DNA from: UBA1952 sp965246855
GTDB lineage: Bacteria > Bacteroidota > Bacteroidia > Chitinophagales > Chitinophagaceae
Length of the DNA: 64,000 bases
Assembly (NCBI GenBank): GCA_965246855.1
Contig: CBDFFP010000002.1
Span: forward strand, 496,001 to 560,000
Direction: 5' to 3'
Positions 28,497-36,379 of this stretch are shown here, piece by piece. Position 1 is the stretch's first letter; every line of letters begins with the position of its first letter. The notes under the pieces are model-generated. The model was given only the letters and a program-made list of their open reading frames with translations, did not search any database and had not been told where the DNA came from. The position numbers and the translations under genes were made by a program.

Positions 28497-29153
28497 CTAA
28501 GCCGTAATCGTCGCCATCACCGTCGCACTCCACGGCCCGGCTTGTCCGCGTGTGTTTATCCAGCGAAAGATGTAGTATACCACTTTGTTCGCATCCGCCC
28601 CGTCAAAAGTGGCGATGTAAGGCGAAGCGGTATCTGTAGCCATGTACTTATAACCCTTCGGGTCGGCAGGGGCTGATGCCCCTCCAATGGCATACCAAAT
28701 CTCGCAGCCCATCACGCCTTTGGGCTTGCCTTTCGCGTTGGGAGTGGCTTCGTCGGCGAAAAAAATGGTGTGCTGCAGGCGGTTAGTCGTGTTCACCACT
28801 GCCACCGGACGCGTGGTCGGCACGGGGTTGGGCGTGCCCTTAGCGCGCTCCGGCAGGTTCAGCGTGTTGCGGTCGGTGGGGTTCAGCAGCGAACCGGAAA
28901 GACCGTCGAAGGTGTCGCGCAGCAAGTCGCTTAAGATCGCCTTTGCGGCCTTTCGGTCTGCGGTGTCGCTTTTGGTGCGGGTGGCCAGGTTAGAAGTTTT
29001 GTTGAAGGCCGACGTGTAGGTATTCAGTGCGGTGGTAAGCGCCGCTTGCCGGGCGGCGGTGATGCCAAAGCGCGTAGCGTTGGCAATGAGGTAAGCCACC
29101 GCTATTTTGACGAAGCCGAAATAAAGAGCTTCTTGACGTGGGAAGGTGCCCAT
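28497..29153 (-). CDS. Conserved hypothetical protein with C-terminal Fn3-like segment, preceded by a 21-bp repeat leader
   Basis: The start at 29153 (MGTFPRQEALYFGFVK) is preferred over an in-frame ATG at 29228, which only adds Phe-rich leader codons. The 218-residue product has an alpha-helical first half (residues about 12-110, Ala/Thr-rich) and a beta-rich second half with IWYAIGG, SPYIATFDGADANKVVYYIFRW and GPWSATVMATI, like a fibronectin type III or chitin-binding-associated fold. There is no signal peptide. Its upstream region holds about ten 21-bp repeats (29211-29440). I do not recognise a named family; similar small proteins with repeat leaders occur in other Bacteroidota as I recall. 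The function is unknown. Confidence 0.75.
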   Translation of the reverse strand: MGTFPRQEALYFGFVKIAVAYLIANATRFGITAARQAALTTALNTYTSAFNKTSNLATRTKSDTADRKAAKAILSDLLRDTFDGLSGSLLNPTDRNTLNLPERAKGTPNPVPTTRPVAVVNTTNRLQHTIFFADEATPNAKGKPKGVMGCEIWYAIGGASAPADPKGYKYMATDTASPYIATFDGADANKVVYYIFRWINTRGQAGPWSATVMATITA

Positions 29154-29210
29154 AAAATAAATTGGTTTTTTAAAAAGGAGAAACAGAAAAAACAAGTGGA
29201 ATCTTGTTTG

Positions 29211-29440
29211 CGGAAGCCTTTCCCGCAAGTGCGGAAGCCTTTCCGCATTCTTGGGAGGTCTTTCCCAATGATTGGGAAGCCTTTCCGCGTTCTTAGGAAG
29301 CCTTCCCCGAAAGTGCGGAAAGGCTTCCGCGTCTTTGGGAAGTCTTTCCCAATCGTTGGAACGTCTTTCCCAGTTGTTGGGACGTCTTTCCCAATCGTTG
29401 GGACGTCTTTCCCGAAAGCGCGAAAGCCTTTCCGGGCGGC
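29211..29440. repeat. About ten tandem 21-bp repeats with GGGAAAGAC/GTCTTTCCC cores
   Basis: Units such as GGGACGTCTTTCCCAATCGTT and GGGAAGTCTTTCCCAATCGTT recur every 20-22 bp. The cores are partly self-complementary (GGAAG..CTTTCC). Because the period is a multiple of three, heptapeptide-repeat frames are open on both strands; I treat these as by-products. The array occupies the 5' leader of the gene starting at 29153. Confidence 0.9.
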
Positions 29441-29680
29441 GGTTTTGCGTACTGCTGGGTGGATGCGTGGACTTTCATATCTGGAAGCGAATGTGCTTGC
29501 AGATAGGAAAACGCCGCAGGCTTCCATTTTCGTATGGAGGCCAAAAGTTAAACTTTATTCAAAGCAGCGAGCATTCTTGCTTCCCCCTCCGCTTCCCATT
29601 GGGTTGCTCCGCTTATTGGGGTTTAGAGGCCCTATCTGGAAATCCGGCAGGAACGGGGGGGGATTGGGGGGCAGTCACAA

Positions 29681-29748
29681 TCTTTTGTCACTCCCAGAGA
29701 GAACATGTGCGGACAGGAACCGGCCAGCCCCTTTGGGATAACAAAGGT
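29681..29748. repeat. Degenerate family-1 interspersed palindrome
   Basis: TCTTTTGTCACTCCCAGAGAG and CCCCTTTGGGATAACAAAGG align with the arms of the better copies, with GGACAGGAACC in the loop. The remaining 29441-29802 sequence shows no convincing gene. Confidence 0.7.
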
Positions 29749-29802
29749 TTTTAACCCCACCTCTGCGCCTCTGCGAGAAATCCGTTGCAGATACAGCGGC
29801 AT

Positions 29803-30237
29803 CTACCTCAACTCCAGCACCACCCTTTCCTGCGCCCCGGAAACCGTAAACGCGGCTTCCGAGAAACGCGGCGCACGAAACCGGCTGCGGACTTTATTGC
29901 TGAATCCATACGGCTCTGCGGGCACGCCAAAAAAGTTTTTTGTCAGTTCCCCATTCGCGTCGGCGTCGTAAAAAGCGCCGATGGCATAGGTGCCTTTCGG
30001 AAGCTCAATCGCCGTTTGCGCGACGCCGTTTTTCACCGGAATTTTCAACGCCTGCACGGCGGCTTTGGGCTGGTCGGGAAAGCCTTTTTCGCTGCGGAAA
30101 ACAGTAAGGTACACCAGCCCGTTTCCGGAAGGCGTGTTGGTGGTGATGGTGAGCCGGGAATGACTTTCAGACGGCGCGTTTTCCGCACCGAAAGCAGCGG
30201 ATGCGACCAGGAGCAGCGGGAACCAAAAGCGTTTCAT
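29803..30237 (-). CDS. DUF2141-like secreted/periplasmic protein
   Basis: The start at 30237 (MKRFWFPLLLVASAAFG) gives a clean signal peptide; the frame extends 16 codons further without one. The mature part of about 125 residues has the DUF2141 pattern: a TITTNTPSGNGLVYLTVFRSE strand pair, FPDQPKAAV, ELPKGTYAIGAFYDADANGELTKN and FFGVPAEPYGFSNKVR. The family is a small Ig/transthyretin-like beta-sandwich found in exported bacterial proteins without a known activity. It stands alone on the minus strand with no operon partner. Confidence 0.82.
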   Translation of the reverse strand: MKRFWFPLLLVASAAFGAENAPSESHSRLTITTNTPSGNGLVYLTVFRSEKGFPDQPKAAVQALKIPVKNGVAQTAIELPKGTYAIGAFYDADANGELTKNFFGVPAEPYGFSNKVRSRFRAPRFSEAAFTVSGAQERVVLELR

Positions 30238-30341
30238 AGGCGTGGAGTACGCAAAGATGAGCCGCGCTTTCTTAAAGGCTGGCACGGTGTTTTATCCCTT
30301 CCCGTTAAATTCCCCAAAACCTCTTTTAAAAAACACACCTC

Positions 30342-30515
30342 ATGAAACTCCGCAACAAACAGTACCTGACCCGCAAAAAAGCCCTCCGCAATTTCTTCAA
30401 CTTCACCGATTTGCGCTCCATGCTCAAAGCCGGACTGGCTCTCTCCCGCAGCCACATTGTGAAGCGCGACATTCATGTTACGCTGAGCCAACTGAATCAG
30501 CGTTTCGCGAGCTAA
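30342..30515 (+). CDS. Small basic hypothetical protein (57 aa)
   Basis: ATG 30342 follows a leader AAACCTCTTTTAAAAAACACACCTC resembling those of other genes here. The peptide is Arg/Lys/Leu-rich (MKLRNKQYLTRKKALRNFFN, then LALSRSHIVKRDIHVTLSQL) and predicted to be helical. It ends 36 nt before a good terminator (30551-30593), which supports a short transcription unit. I do not recognise a family; nucleic-acid binding would fit its charge but is speculation. A minus-strand frame across the same DNA (30234-30491) looks like a shadow. Confidence 0.5.
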   Translation: MKLRNKQYLTRKKALRNFFNFTDLRSMLKAGLALSRSHIVKRDIHVTLSQLNQRFAS

Positions 30516-30550
30516 GGATTTTTTCTTCTCTTTCGGAAAACTTCCTCAGA

Positions 30551-30593
30551 AATCCGGCAGCCTTTTAGAACAAAAAGGTCGCCGGATTTTTTT
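30551..30593 (+). terminator. Rho-independent terminator
   Basis: AATCCGGC and GCCGGATT pair across an inner stem CCTTTT/AAAAGG and are followed by TTTTTTT. It lies between the 57-residue ORF and the HNH gene. Confidence 0.85.
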
Positions 30594-30609
30594 ATGGAGT
30601 GTTCTATCC

Positions 30610-30948
30610 ATGCCGCGCCGCAAAAAAACCAAAAATTCACCCGAAAGCCCAGACGTCCTTCTCTTGGAAGAAGGCGCGTTGTGTCCGCTCTGCGAGCGCC
30701 CGCTGGCTGCACCCGCTAACAAACACCACCTGATTCCATTAAGCCGCGGCGGGAGAGGAACCACAACGGTTTTGATGCACAAAATCTGCCACGATAAAAT
30801 TCACTCCGTCCTGACGGAAGCAGAAATCAAGCGCAGCTACTTCACCATTGAAGCCTTGCAACAGCAGGAAGAAATCGCGGCTTTTATCCGCTGGGTCAGC
30901 AGCCGCCCGCCGGAGTTTTACGACAAGTCGGCACGCCGCAAACGCTGA
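30610..30948 (+). CDS. HNH endonuclease family protein
   Basis: The 112-residue protein contains CPLCERPL (residues about 27-34), KHHLIPLSRGG (about 42-52) and MHKICHDKIHS (about 60-70). These are the paired cysteines, HH and H..C..K-H pattern of HNH nucleases, in which the histidines hold the metal. Its N-terminus is Lys/Arg-rich and could bind DNA. The protein is short and stands alone, like many chromosomal HNH proteins of unknown target, so restriction or repair roles cannot be assigned. The C-terminal 35 residues are helical (EALQQQEEIAAFIRWVSS). Confidence 0.82.
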   Translation: MPRRKKTKNSPESPDVLLLEEGALCPLCERPLAAPANKHHLIPLSRGGRGTTTVLMHKICHDKIHSVLTEAEIKRSYFTIEALQQQEEIAAFIRWVSSRPPEFYDKSARRKR

Positions 30949-30980
30949 GAAAGAAAGTTGGCTTGAGGTCTACGCTACAA

Positions 30981-31058
30981 ATGCCCGGCGCTACCGCACC
31001 GGGTTCTCACGCATTGCAGCCCATGGAGGTCAGTACCCGGTGCGGTAGCGCCGGGCAT
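30981..31058. repeat. Perfect 24-bp inverted repeat, possible terminator or mobile palindrome
   Basis: The arms 30981-31004 and 31035-31058 are perfectly complementary, GC-rich, and separated by 30 nt. No T run follows, so it is not a classical terminator. It is unrelated in sequence to the other two palindrome families and fills the gap between the HNH gene and kbl. Confidence 0.88.
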
Positions 31059-31143
31059 ACAAAAGCACTCGACGATTCCACACGCCGCAAACGCGGAAGG
31101 GCAAAGCGCCTAAATTTGCGCCTTCTTCCCAAAAATCCTCCCC

Positions 31144-32334
31144 ATGTCCAGCCCCGCCTTTTACAGCCGCATCCAAACCGAACTCGCCGAAATTGAAAGT
31201 GCCGGTCTTTTCAAAAAAGAGCGCGTCATCGCTTCCGAGCAAGGCCCCGAAATCACCGTGAACGGCAAGCGCGTCCTGAACTTCTGCGCCAACAATTACC
31301 TCGGCCTTTCCTCGCACCCCAAAGTGTTGGAAGCCGCCCGGCAAACGCTGGACACGCGCGGCTATGGCCTTTCCTCCGTGCGCTTTATCTGCGGCACGCA
31401 GGACATCCATAAAGAACTGGAAGAAAAGCTGTCCACCTTTCTCGGCACGGACGACACGATTCTCTACGTAGCTTGTTTTGACGCCAACGGCGGTGTGTTT
31501 GAGCCCTTGATTGGCGAAGAAGACGTCATTATCTCCGACGAGTTGAACCACGCGTCTATCATCGACGGCGTGCGTCTTTGTAAGGCTGTCCGCGCACGTT
31601 ACAAGCACAACGACCTTACCGATTTGGAAGCGCAGCTACAAGCACACGCCGACAAGCGCACGCGGATGATTGTAACGGATTCGGTATTCTCGATGGACGG
31701 CACGATTGCGCAACTGGATAAAATCTGCGACCTCGCCGATAAGTACGACGCGCTGGTGATGATTGACGAAAGCCATTCCTCCGGCTTTATGGGCGCGACG
31801 GGACGCGGCGTACATGAGCGTTGCGGCGTAATGGGGCGCATTGACATCATTACCGGAACGCTGGGCAAAGCACTGGGCGGCGCGTCGGGCGGATTCACTT
31901 CGGGGAAGAAAGAGATTGTGCAGATGCTGCGGCAGCGGAGCCGTCCGTATCTGTTCTCCAACACGGTTGCGCCGGTGGTGGTGGGCGCGTCTATCGCTGT
32001 ATTGGATTTGATTTCGGAGAGCACGGCACTGCGCGACAAGCTGGAAGAGAACACGCTGTACTTCCGCGAAAAAATGACGGTAGCCGGTTTTGACATCAAG
32101 CCGGGCGAACACCCGATTGTGCCGATCATGCTTTACGAAGCCACGGTAGCGCAGGAAATGGCCGCGCGCTTGTTGGATGAAGGCGTGTACGTCATTGGCT
32201 TTTTCTTCCCCGTCGTGCCGAAAGGAAAAGCCCGCATTCGGGTACAGATTTCTGCCGGTCACGAGCGCGAACATCTCGATCACGCCATCGCCGCATTCAC
32301 GAAAGTGGGCCGGGAGATGGGGGTGATTAAGTAG
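31144..32334 (+). CDS. kbl: Glycine C-acetyltransferase (2-amino-3-ketobutyrate CoA ligase)
   Basis: This 396-residue protein matches Kbl of E. coli along its whole length as I know that sequence: LNFCANNYLGLSSHPKV, SVRFICGTQDIHKELE, FDANGGVFE, LNHASIIDGVRLCKA, DIITGTLGKALGGASGGF and FFFPVVPKGKARIRVQIS. It is a PLP enzyme; the Schiff-base lysine is in TLGKALGG at about residue 242. It converts 2-amino-3-ketobutyrate and CoA to glycine and acetyl-CoA after threonine dehydrogenase. No tdh gene is adjacent. Related alpha-oxoamine synthases (BioF, SPT) are less likely given the near-identical motifs. The enzyme is cytoplasmic. Confidence 0.95.
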   Translation: MSSPAFYSRIQTELAEIESAGLFKKERVIASEQGPEITVNGKRVLNFCANNYLGLSSHPKVLEAARQTLDTRGYGLSSVRFICGTQDIHKELEEKLSTFLGTDDTILYVACFDANGGVFEPLIGEEDVIISDELNHASIIDGVRLCKAVRARYKHNDLTDLEAQLQAHADKRTRMIVTDSVFSMDGTIAQLDKICDLADKYDALVMIDESHSSGFMGATGRGVHERCGVMGRIDIITGTLGKALGGASGGFTSGKKEIVQMLRQRSRPYLFSNTVAPVVVGASIAVLDLISESTALRDKLEENTLYFREKMTVAGFDIKPGEHPIVPIMLYEATVAQEMAARLLDEGVYVIGFFFPVVPKGKARIRVQISAGHEREHLDHAIAAFTKVGREMGVIK

Positions 32335-32494
32335 CGACCTGTATGGGTGTATCATTTGGAGGTTAAAGTGTCCTGAGTTGAGTGCGTGGGGATTAAAAAA
32401 GGGGAGAATAGCATAGCAGCGGGCATCCATTTACCAAATCCGGTAATGCTAACCTTTTAAGACAAGAACATCCATCTAAACCCTGGTTCACTCC

Positions 32495-33529
32495 TTGAAA
32501 CAACCCATCCGTTTCGGCTCCGCACAGGTACAGTTTTTCGCCGGAGGAAACGCACAACAACTCCGCCAAGAAGCGCCGCCCCAAACCACAATTCTCCTTA
32601 CCGACGAAAACGTCTTCAGGCTCCACGCACCGCTGTTTGAAAGCTACCGGACGATTGTAGTTCCGGCGGGGGAAAAAGCAAAAAGCTTAGAGACGCTGGC
32701 CTATGTGGCGGAGGAATGTTTGCGGCTTGGTGCCGACCGGCAAACGCTGCTGCTCGGCGTAGGCGGCGGCGTAGTCACCGACCTCACGGGCTTTGTTGCT
32801 TCCGTCTTTATGCGCGGGATTCCCTTCGCCTTTGCGCCCACCACTTTGCTGGCAATGGTGGATGCCGCTTGGGGCGGAAAAAACGGTATCAATTTCGGCG
32901 AGGTAAAGAATGTGTTGGGCGTTATCCGGCAGCCGCAGTTTGTGATGCACCTGCCCGAAACACTCGCTACCCTGCCCGATGCCGAATGGGCTAGTGGCTT
33001 CGCGGAAATCATCAAATACGGCTGCATCTGCGCCCCGGAAATACTGTCTTTTTTAGAAGCTCACGACCTGCATTTCTTCCAACAAAATCCGGCAGCTACC
33101 GCGTCGCTGTCAGCGCAGTGCGTAGAACATAAAAGCCGTTTTGTACAAGCCGACGAACACGAAACCGGCATCCGCCGCTACCTCAATTTTGGGCACACGC
33201 TGGGCCACGCCATGGAGCGGCAATGTGATGTTTCACACGGCGCAGCGGTTGGGCTTGGAATGCTGTTTGCCGCGCGGATTTCGGCGCAGCTTGTGGGTCT
33301 TTCTCCCCAAATGGAAACGCGTATAGAAGCTCTGCTTCAACGCTATAATTTGCCCATCCGCCAAACGCTGGATGTGGACCAAACCTTGCAGGTGATGCAG
33401 GGCGATAAAAAACGTGAAACCGGCGGCGTGCGCTTTGTGTTGCTATCCGCTCCGGGCGCAGCATTAACGCAGATACTTTCTTTGGAGAAAATTCGTTTCT
33501 TTATTCAAAAAGATACCCGATGGACGTAA
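32495..33529 (+). CDS. aroB: 3-dehydroquinate synthase
   Basis: The 344-residue enzyme converts DAHP to 3-dehydroquinate, step two of the shikimate pathway. Visible signatures are the NAD-binding GVGGGVVTDLTGFVAS (about residues 88-103), AWGGKNGINFGEVKN, the metal-binding ASGFAEIIKYG and RYLNFGHTLGHAME, and late Lys/Arg residues in GDKKRETG. No ATG or GTG fits the N-terminus; TTG at 32495 (CTCCTTGAAACAA) gives MKQPIRFGSAQV, which reads as a complete start. The gene overlaps aroA by 10 nt. The 160 nt upstream shows no obvious promoter. Confidence 0.94.
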   Translation: MKQPIRFGSAQVQFFAGGNAQQLRQEAPPQTTILLTDENVFRLHAPLFESYRTIVVPAGEKAKSLETLAYVAEECLRLGADRQTLLLGVGGGVVTDLTGFVASVFMRGIPFAFAPTTLLAMVDAAWGGKNGINFGEVKNVLGVIRQPQFVMHLPETLATLPDAEWASGFAEIIKYGCICAPEILSFLEAHDLHFFQQNPAATASLSAQCVEHKSRFVQADEHETGIRRYLNFGHTLGHAMERQCDVSHGAAVGLGMLFAARISAQLVGLSPQMETRIEALLQRYNLPIRQTLDVDQTLQVMQGDKKRETGGVRFVLLSAPGAALTQILSLEKIRFFIQKDTRWT

Positions 33530-34794
33530 CTGTTTTCCCGGCCCAACTGCAAGGCCGCTTGCACGCGCCGCCTTCCAAAAGCGATTTTCAGCGCGCCTGT
33601 GCGGCGGCGTTGCTCCATGACGGCAAAACCACCATCCACAACCCCGGAAACTCCGCCGATGACCATGCAGCTCTGGAAATGGCAATGGACTTGGGCCTTC
33701 GTATTCTGGCGCAAGAAAAAGACTTTTTACAAGTAGAGAGCACCGGAAAAATCCTTCCCCGTACCAAGGCCGTTCTCTGCGGCGAAAGCGGACTGGCTGC
33801 ACGGCTTTTTATTCCTATTGCTGCCCTGAGCGGAGAAGAAATTTCCTTTAGTGGAAACGGCTCTTTACTTCAGCGCCCGTTGCATTTCTACTACAAAGTG
33901 CTCCCCAAATTGGGCGTAAAAGTGGAAGGCAATGGCGCGACGCTTCCTGTCAGCGTTAAAGGCCCATTGCGTCCGCGCCCGCTCACCGTGGACGGCAGCG
34001 TTTCTTCCCAGTTCCTCAGCGGACTGCTTTTTGCTTTTTCTGCTGCGGTGGAAACGCCCCTTATTCTGGAAGTAGAGAACGCCGTTTCGCAGCCTTATCT
34101 GGATATGTCGGTGGCTACTTTGCAGGCATTCGGCAAAGCCGTCTGGCCGGTAGCTGAAGGTTATCAGATTGCACCCCCAAATGTCTTTCCGGAGGAAATT
34201 AATTACACCATCGCCGGCGACTGGAGCAGCGCCGCCGTGTGGTTAATAGCTGCGGCTTTGGGCGCAGAAATTTCCGTGTCGGGGCTTTCCCCCAAGAGCC
34301 TTCAGGCGGATGAAGCACTGGTAGAAATTCTGCGGCAGACAGGCATGGCTGTTTTTTGGGAAGAAGAAAATTTAGTGGTAGAAGGAACACCGCAAAAAGG
34401 CTTTTCCGCCGACCTTACGCACATGCCCGACCTCTTTCCGGTGCTGGCGGTGCTGGCCCTTTCCGCGCCCGGCGAAAGCCACATTTCCGGGCTTCACCGG
34501 TTGCGCCACAAGGAAAGTGACCGGCTTCTGTCGGTGACGGAAATGCTGCAACAAGGCGGAATTTCTTTCTCCATTTCAGACGATGAAATCCGCATTCCCG
34601 GCGGGCAGATTTTCCAAGCTTGTACGGTTTCTTCCTACAACGACCACCGTCTTGTAATGGCCGCGACGCTCGCTGCGCTACGCGCCGACGGGCCGGTAAT
34701 TATTTCCGGGGCAGAAGCAGTGAAAAAGTCTTATCCCGTCTTTTTTGAAGACCTGAAAACACTGGGCGGCGCGTTTGATTTGGGCGCAGTGTAG
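33520..34794 (+). CDS. aroA: 3-phosphoshikimate 1-carboxyvinyltransferase (EPSP synthase)
   Basis: The 424-residue enzyme joins shikimate 3-phosphate and PEP to EPSP. Motifs include PPSKSDFQRACAAALL near the N-terminus (the PGSK-type substrate loop), CGESGLAARLF in place of the classical GNAGTxxR loop, GSVSSQFLSGLLFA, GDWSSAAVW, RLRHKESDRL and SYNDHRLVMAATLAAL. The GESGLAAR loop is a departure from the GNAGT consensus and is seen in some Bacteroidota enzymes. The gene starts 10 nt inside aroB and ends 9 nt before aroC, so all three are likely one operon. Confidence 0.94.
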   Translation: MDVTVFPAQLQGRLHAPPSKSDFQRACAAALLHDGKTTIHNPGNSADDHAALEMAMDLGLRILAQEKDFLQVESTGKILPRTKAVLCGESGLAARLFIPIAALSGEEISFSGNGSLLQRPLHFYYKVLPKLGVKVEGNGATLPVSVKGPLRPRPLTVDGSVSSQFLSGLLFAFSAAVETPLILEVENAVSQPYLDMSVATLQAFGKAVWPVAEGYQIAPPNVFPEEINYTIAGDWSSAAVWLIAAALGAEISVSGLSPKSLQADEALVEILRQTGMAVFWEEENLVVEGTPQKGFSADLTHMPDLFPVLAVLALSAPGESHISGLHRLRHKESDRLLSVTEMLQQGGISFSISDDEIRIPGGQIFQACTVSSYNDHRLVMAATLAALRADGPVIISGAEAVKKSYPVFFEDLKTLGGAFDLGAV

Positions 34795-34803
34795 CTTCGT
34801 CGG

Positions 34804-35781
34804 GTGAACACTTTCGGTCGGATTTTTCGGGTGCATATTTTCGGCGAAAGCCACGGCCCGGCAGTGGGCATTACGCTGGATGGCGTGCCCGCCGGAATCC
34901 TTCTTTCCGAAGCCGGTTTTGAGCCGGATATGGCGCGTCGTCGCCCCGGTGCGGCAGGTACCACGGCGCGCGTAGAGGCTGATGTTCCGCAATTCCTTTC
35001 CGGCGTTTACAACGGACATACAACAGGCGCGCCGCTCACGATTCTTTTCCCCAACCAGAACACACGTAGCGAAGACTACGAACACCTGCGCGACACGCCC
35101 CGCCCCGGCCACGCCGACTTTGTGCTCCACCAAAAATGGAAGGGCTTTAACGACCCGCGCGGCGGCGGCCATTCCTCCGGCAGACTTACGACGGCGTTGG
35201 TAGCAGCGGGTGTGGTAGCGAAGAGAATCCTCGCTTCTATTCGCATAGAAGCCAGACTGGTTGAGGCAGGTGGCGACGCGGATATTGAGCGCGCCTTGCA
35301 GAAAGCAATTGCGCAACAGGACAGCATCGGTGGCATTGTTCAATGCCACGTTTCCGGCGTTCCGGTTGGCTGGGGAAGTCCTTTTTTTGATTCTCTGGAA
35401 TCTACGATTGCGCACGTGGTTTTTTCCATCCCGGCCATAAAAGGTATTGCTTTTGGAGCCGGTTTTGAGGCGACAAAAATGACCGGCAGCCAACACAACG
35501 ACGCGATTGCAGACGCCGACGGCAGAACGATTACCAACCACGCAGGCGGCATCAACGGCGGGCTTTCCAACGGCAATGAAATCTTCTTTCAGGTCGCCGT
35601 GAAGCCTACTTCCAGTACGCCCGCGCCGCAACAAAGCTGGAGCCACAAAGAAGGCAAAATGGTTCCGCTCGCGGTGCGGGGCCGCCATGATTTGTGCATC
35701 GCGCTGCGTGTGCCGGTGGTGGTGGAAGCAGCGGCGGCAATTGCGCTGGCGGATGCTTTTTTAGATGGAAAGCAGTTTTGA
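34804..35781 (+). CDS. aroC: Chorismate synthase
   Basis: A GTG start at 34804 gives MNTFGRIFRVHIFGESHGPA, the standard N-terminus. Conserved blocks are RRRPGAAGTTARVEAD, GHADFVLHQKWKGFNDPRGGGHSSGR, TNHAGGINGGLSNGNEIFF and RHDLCIALRVPVVVEA. The enzyme makes chorismate from EPSP with reduced FMN as cofactor. At 325 residues it is about 30 shorter than the usual 350-365, with the loss spread over internal loops rather than at the motifs. It closes the aroB-aroA-aroC cluster. Confidence 0.94.
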   Translation: MNTFGRIFRVHIFGESHGPAVGITLDGVPAGILLSEAGFEPDMARRRPGAAGTTARVEADVPQFLSGVYNGHTTGAPLTILFPNQNTRSEDYEHLRDTPRPGHADFVLHQKWKGFNDPRGGGHSSGRLTTALVAAGVVAKRILASIRIEARLVEAGGDADIERALQKAIAQQDSIGGIVQCHVSGVPVGWGSPFFDSLESTIAHVVFSIPAIKGIAFGAGFEATKMTGSQHNDAIADADGRTITNHAGGINGGLSNGNEIFFQVAVKPTSSTPAPQQSWSHKEGKMVPLAVRGRHDLCIALRVPVVVEAAAAIALADAFLDGKQF

Positions 35782-35826
35782 AAAATAGAAGACCTTGAGC
35801 GACGAAGGTATCCTAACGCGTCTTCC

Positions 35827-36250
35827 TTAATCCGAATTTCCCCACGTAAAAATGTACAGCACGCCATCAATCTCCACCGGCACATACGCTTCCCACCAAA
35901 ACCGGCCATAAGGTGCGTTTACGTTGTGGGGAATCTCTAGCCATGCGCCGGTAACCTTTCGCAGGTAATCCCGGATTTCCAATAACACACTACGTGGCGA
36001 TTCTGGCCCCCACAGGCTACCCATTCTTTCCCAACCAAAAGCATTTTCCAATGCTTCTGTATTTATCGGAAAAATCAGCAATACTACCCTGGAGGTGGAC
36101 GAGCGTGCAAGTGGTTCCACCTGTCATAAGCACGAGGTTGCGCCCGGCTTTGTCAAGGAAAAGAAGTACCCCATTTCCGTTGGAATTCAATTGGTCATCT
36201 TCGTAAAAGAAAGGTGCGCCTGCCGCTTTCTCTTCGGAGTTTCCGGCCAT
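35827..36250 (-). pseudogene. Frameshifted small hypothetical gene next to the prophage end
   Basis: Two overlapping minus-strand frames look like one gene. The first, from ATG 36250, reads well (PFFYEDDQLNSNGNGVLLFLDKAGRNLVLMTGG) to about 36070. The second carries LLIFPINTEALENAFGWERM through GRFWWEAYVPVEIDGVLYIFTW to 35827. The switch lies between about 36060 and 36120. Joined, they would make about 140 residues with a hydrophilic start and a beta-rich end. I do not recognise the family. The Mu-like terminus lies about 16-20 nt upstream of the ATG, so the insertion may have removed its promoter. Confidence 0.5.
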
Positions 36251-36265
36251 AAAATCGTTCTAGGC

Positions 36266-36347
36266 TGTGTTGTCAGTTTTTGTAGAATGTATAAACGCGA
36301 AAACGAAATGTCCGATTTTAAAAACTAAATGTCCATTTTTCAGCGGA
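36266..36347. other. Candidate Mu-like phage terminus with three 21-bp direct repeats
   Basis: The end begins TGTGTTGTCAGTTTTTG. Units starting GAATGT (36285), AAATGTCC (36306) and AAATGTCC (36327) are spaced exactly 21 bp, two helical turns. TGTC plus a T run also occurs in the first 15 bp (TGTCAGTTTTTG). Ends beginning TG with repeated transposase sites are typical of MuA/TniA-type elements. The exact first base could be 36266, 36268 or 36271. Confidence 0.6.
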
Positions 36348-36379
36348 ATTAAAACCGCTTTCAAACGTCTTTTAAAAGT

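Noticed and set aside
29211..29440. CRISPR array
   Set aside because: The 21-bp units are contiguous without spacers and there are no cas genes nearby.
29046..29741. Plus-strand ORF with heptapeptide repeats (KPFRILG, GTSFPIVG), and the minus ORF 29102-29527
   Set aside because: Both frames result from the 21-bp repeat period, overlap the real gene at 28497-29153 and lack any natural domain outside the repeats.
30234..30491. Minus-strand ORF of 85 codons (MAQRNMNVALHNVAAGESQS)
   Set aside because: Overlaps the 57-residue plus ORF and the DUF2141 gene start, with no supporting promoter or terminator arrangement.
36285..36347. CRISPR-like or plasmid iteron repeats
   Set aside because: Only three contiguous 21-bp units beside a phage boundary; transposase-site repeats fit better.
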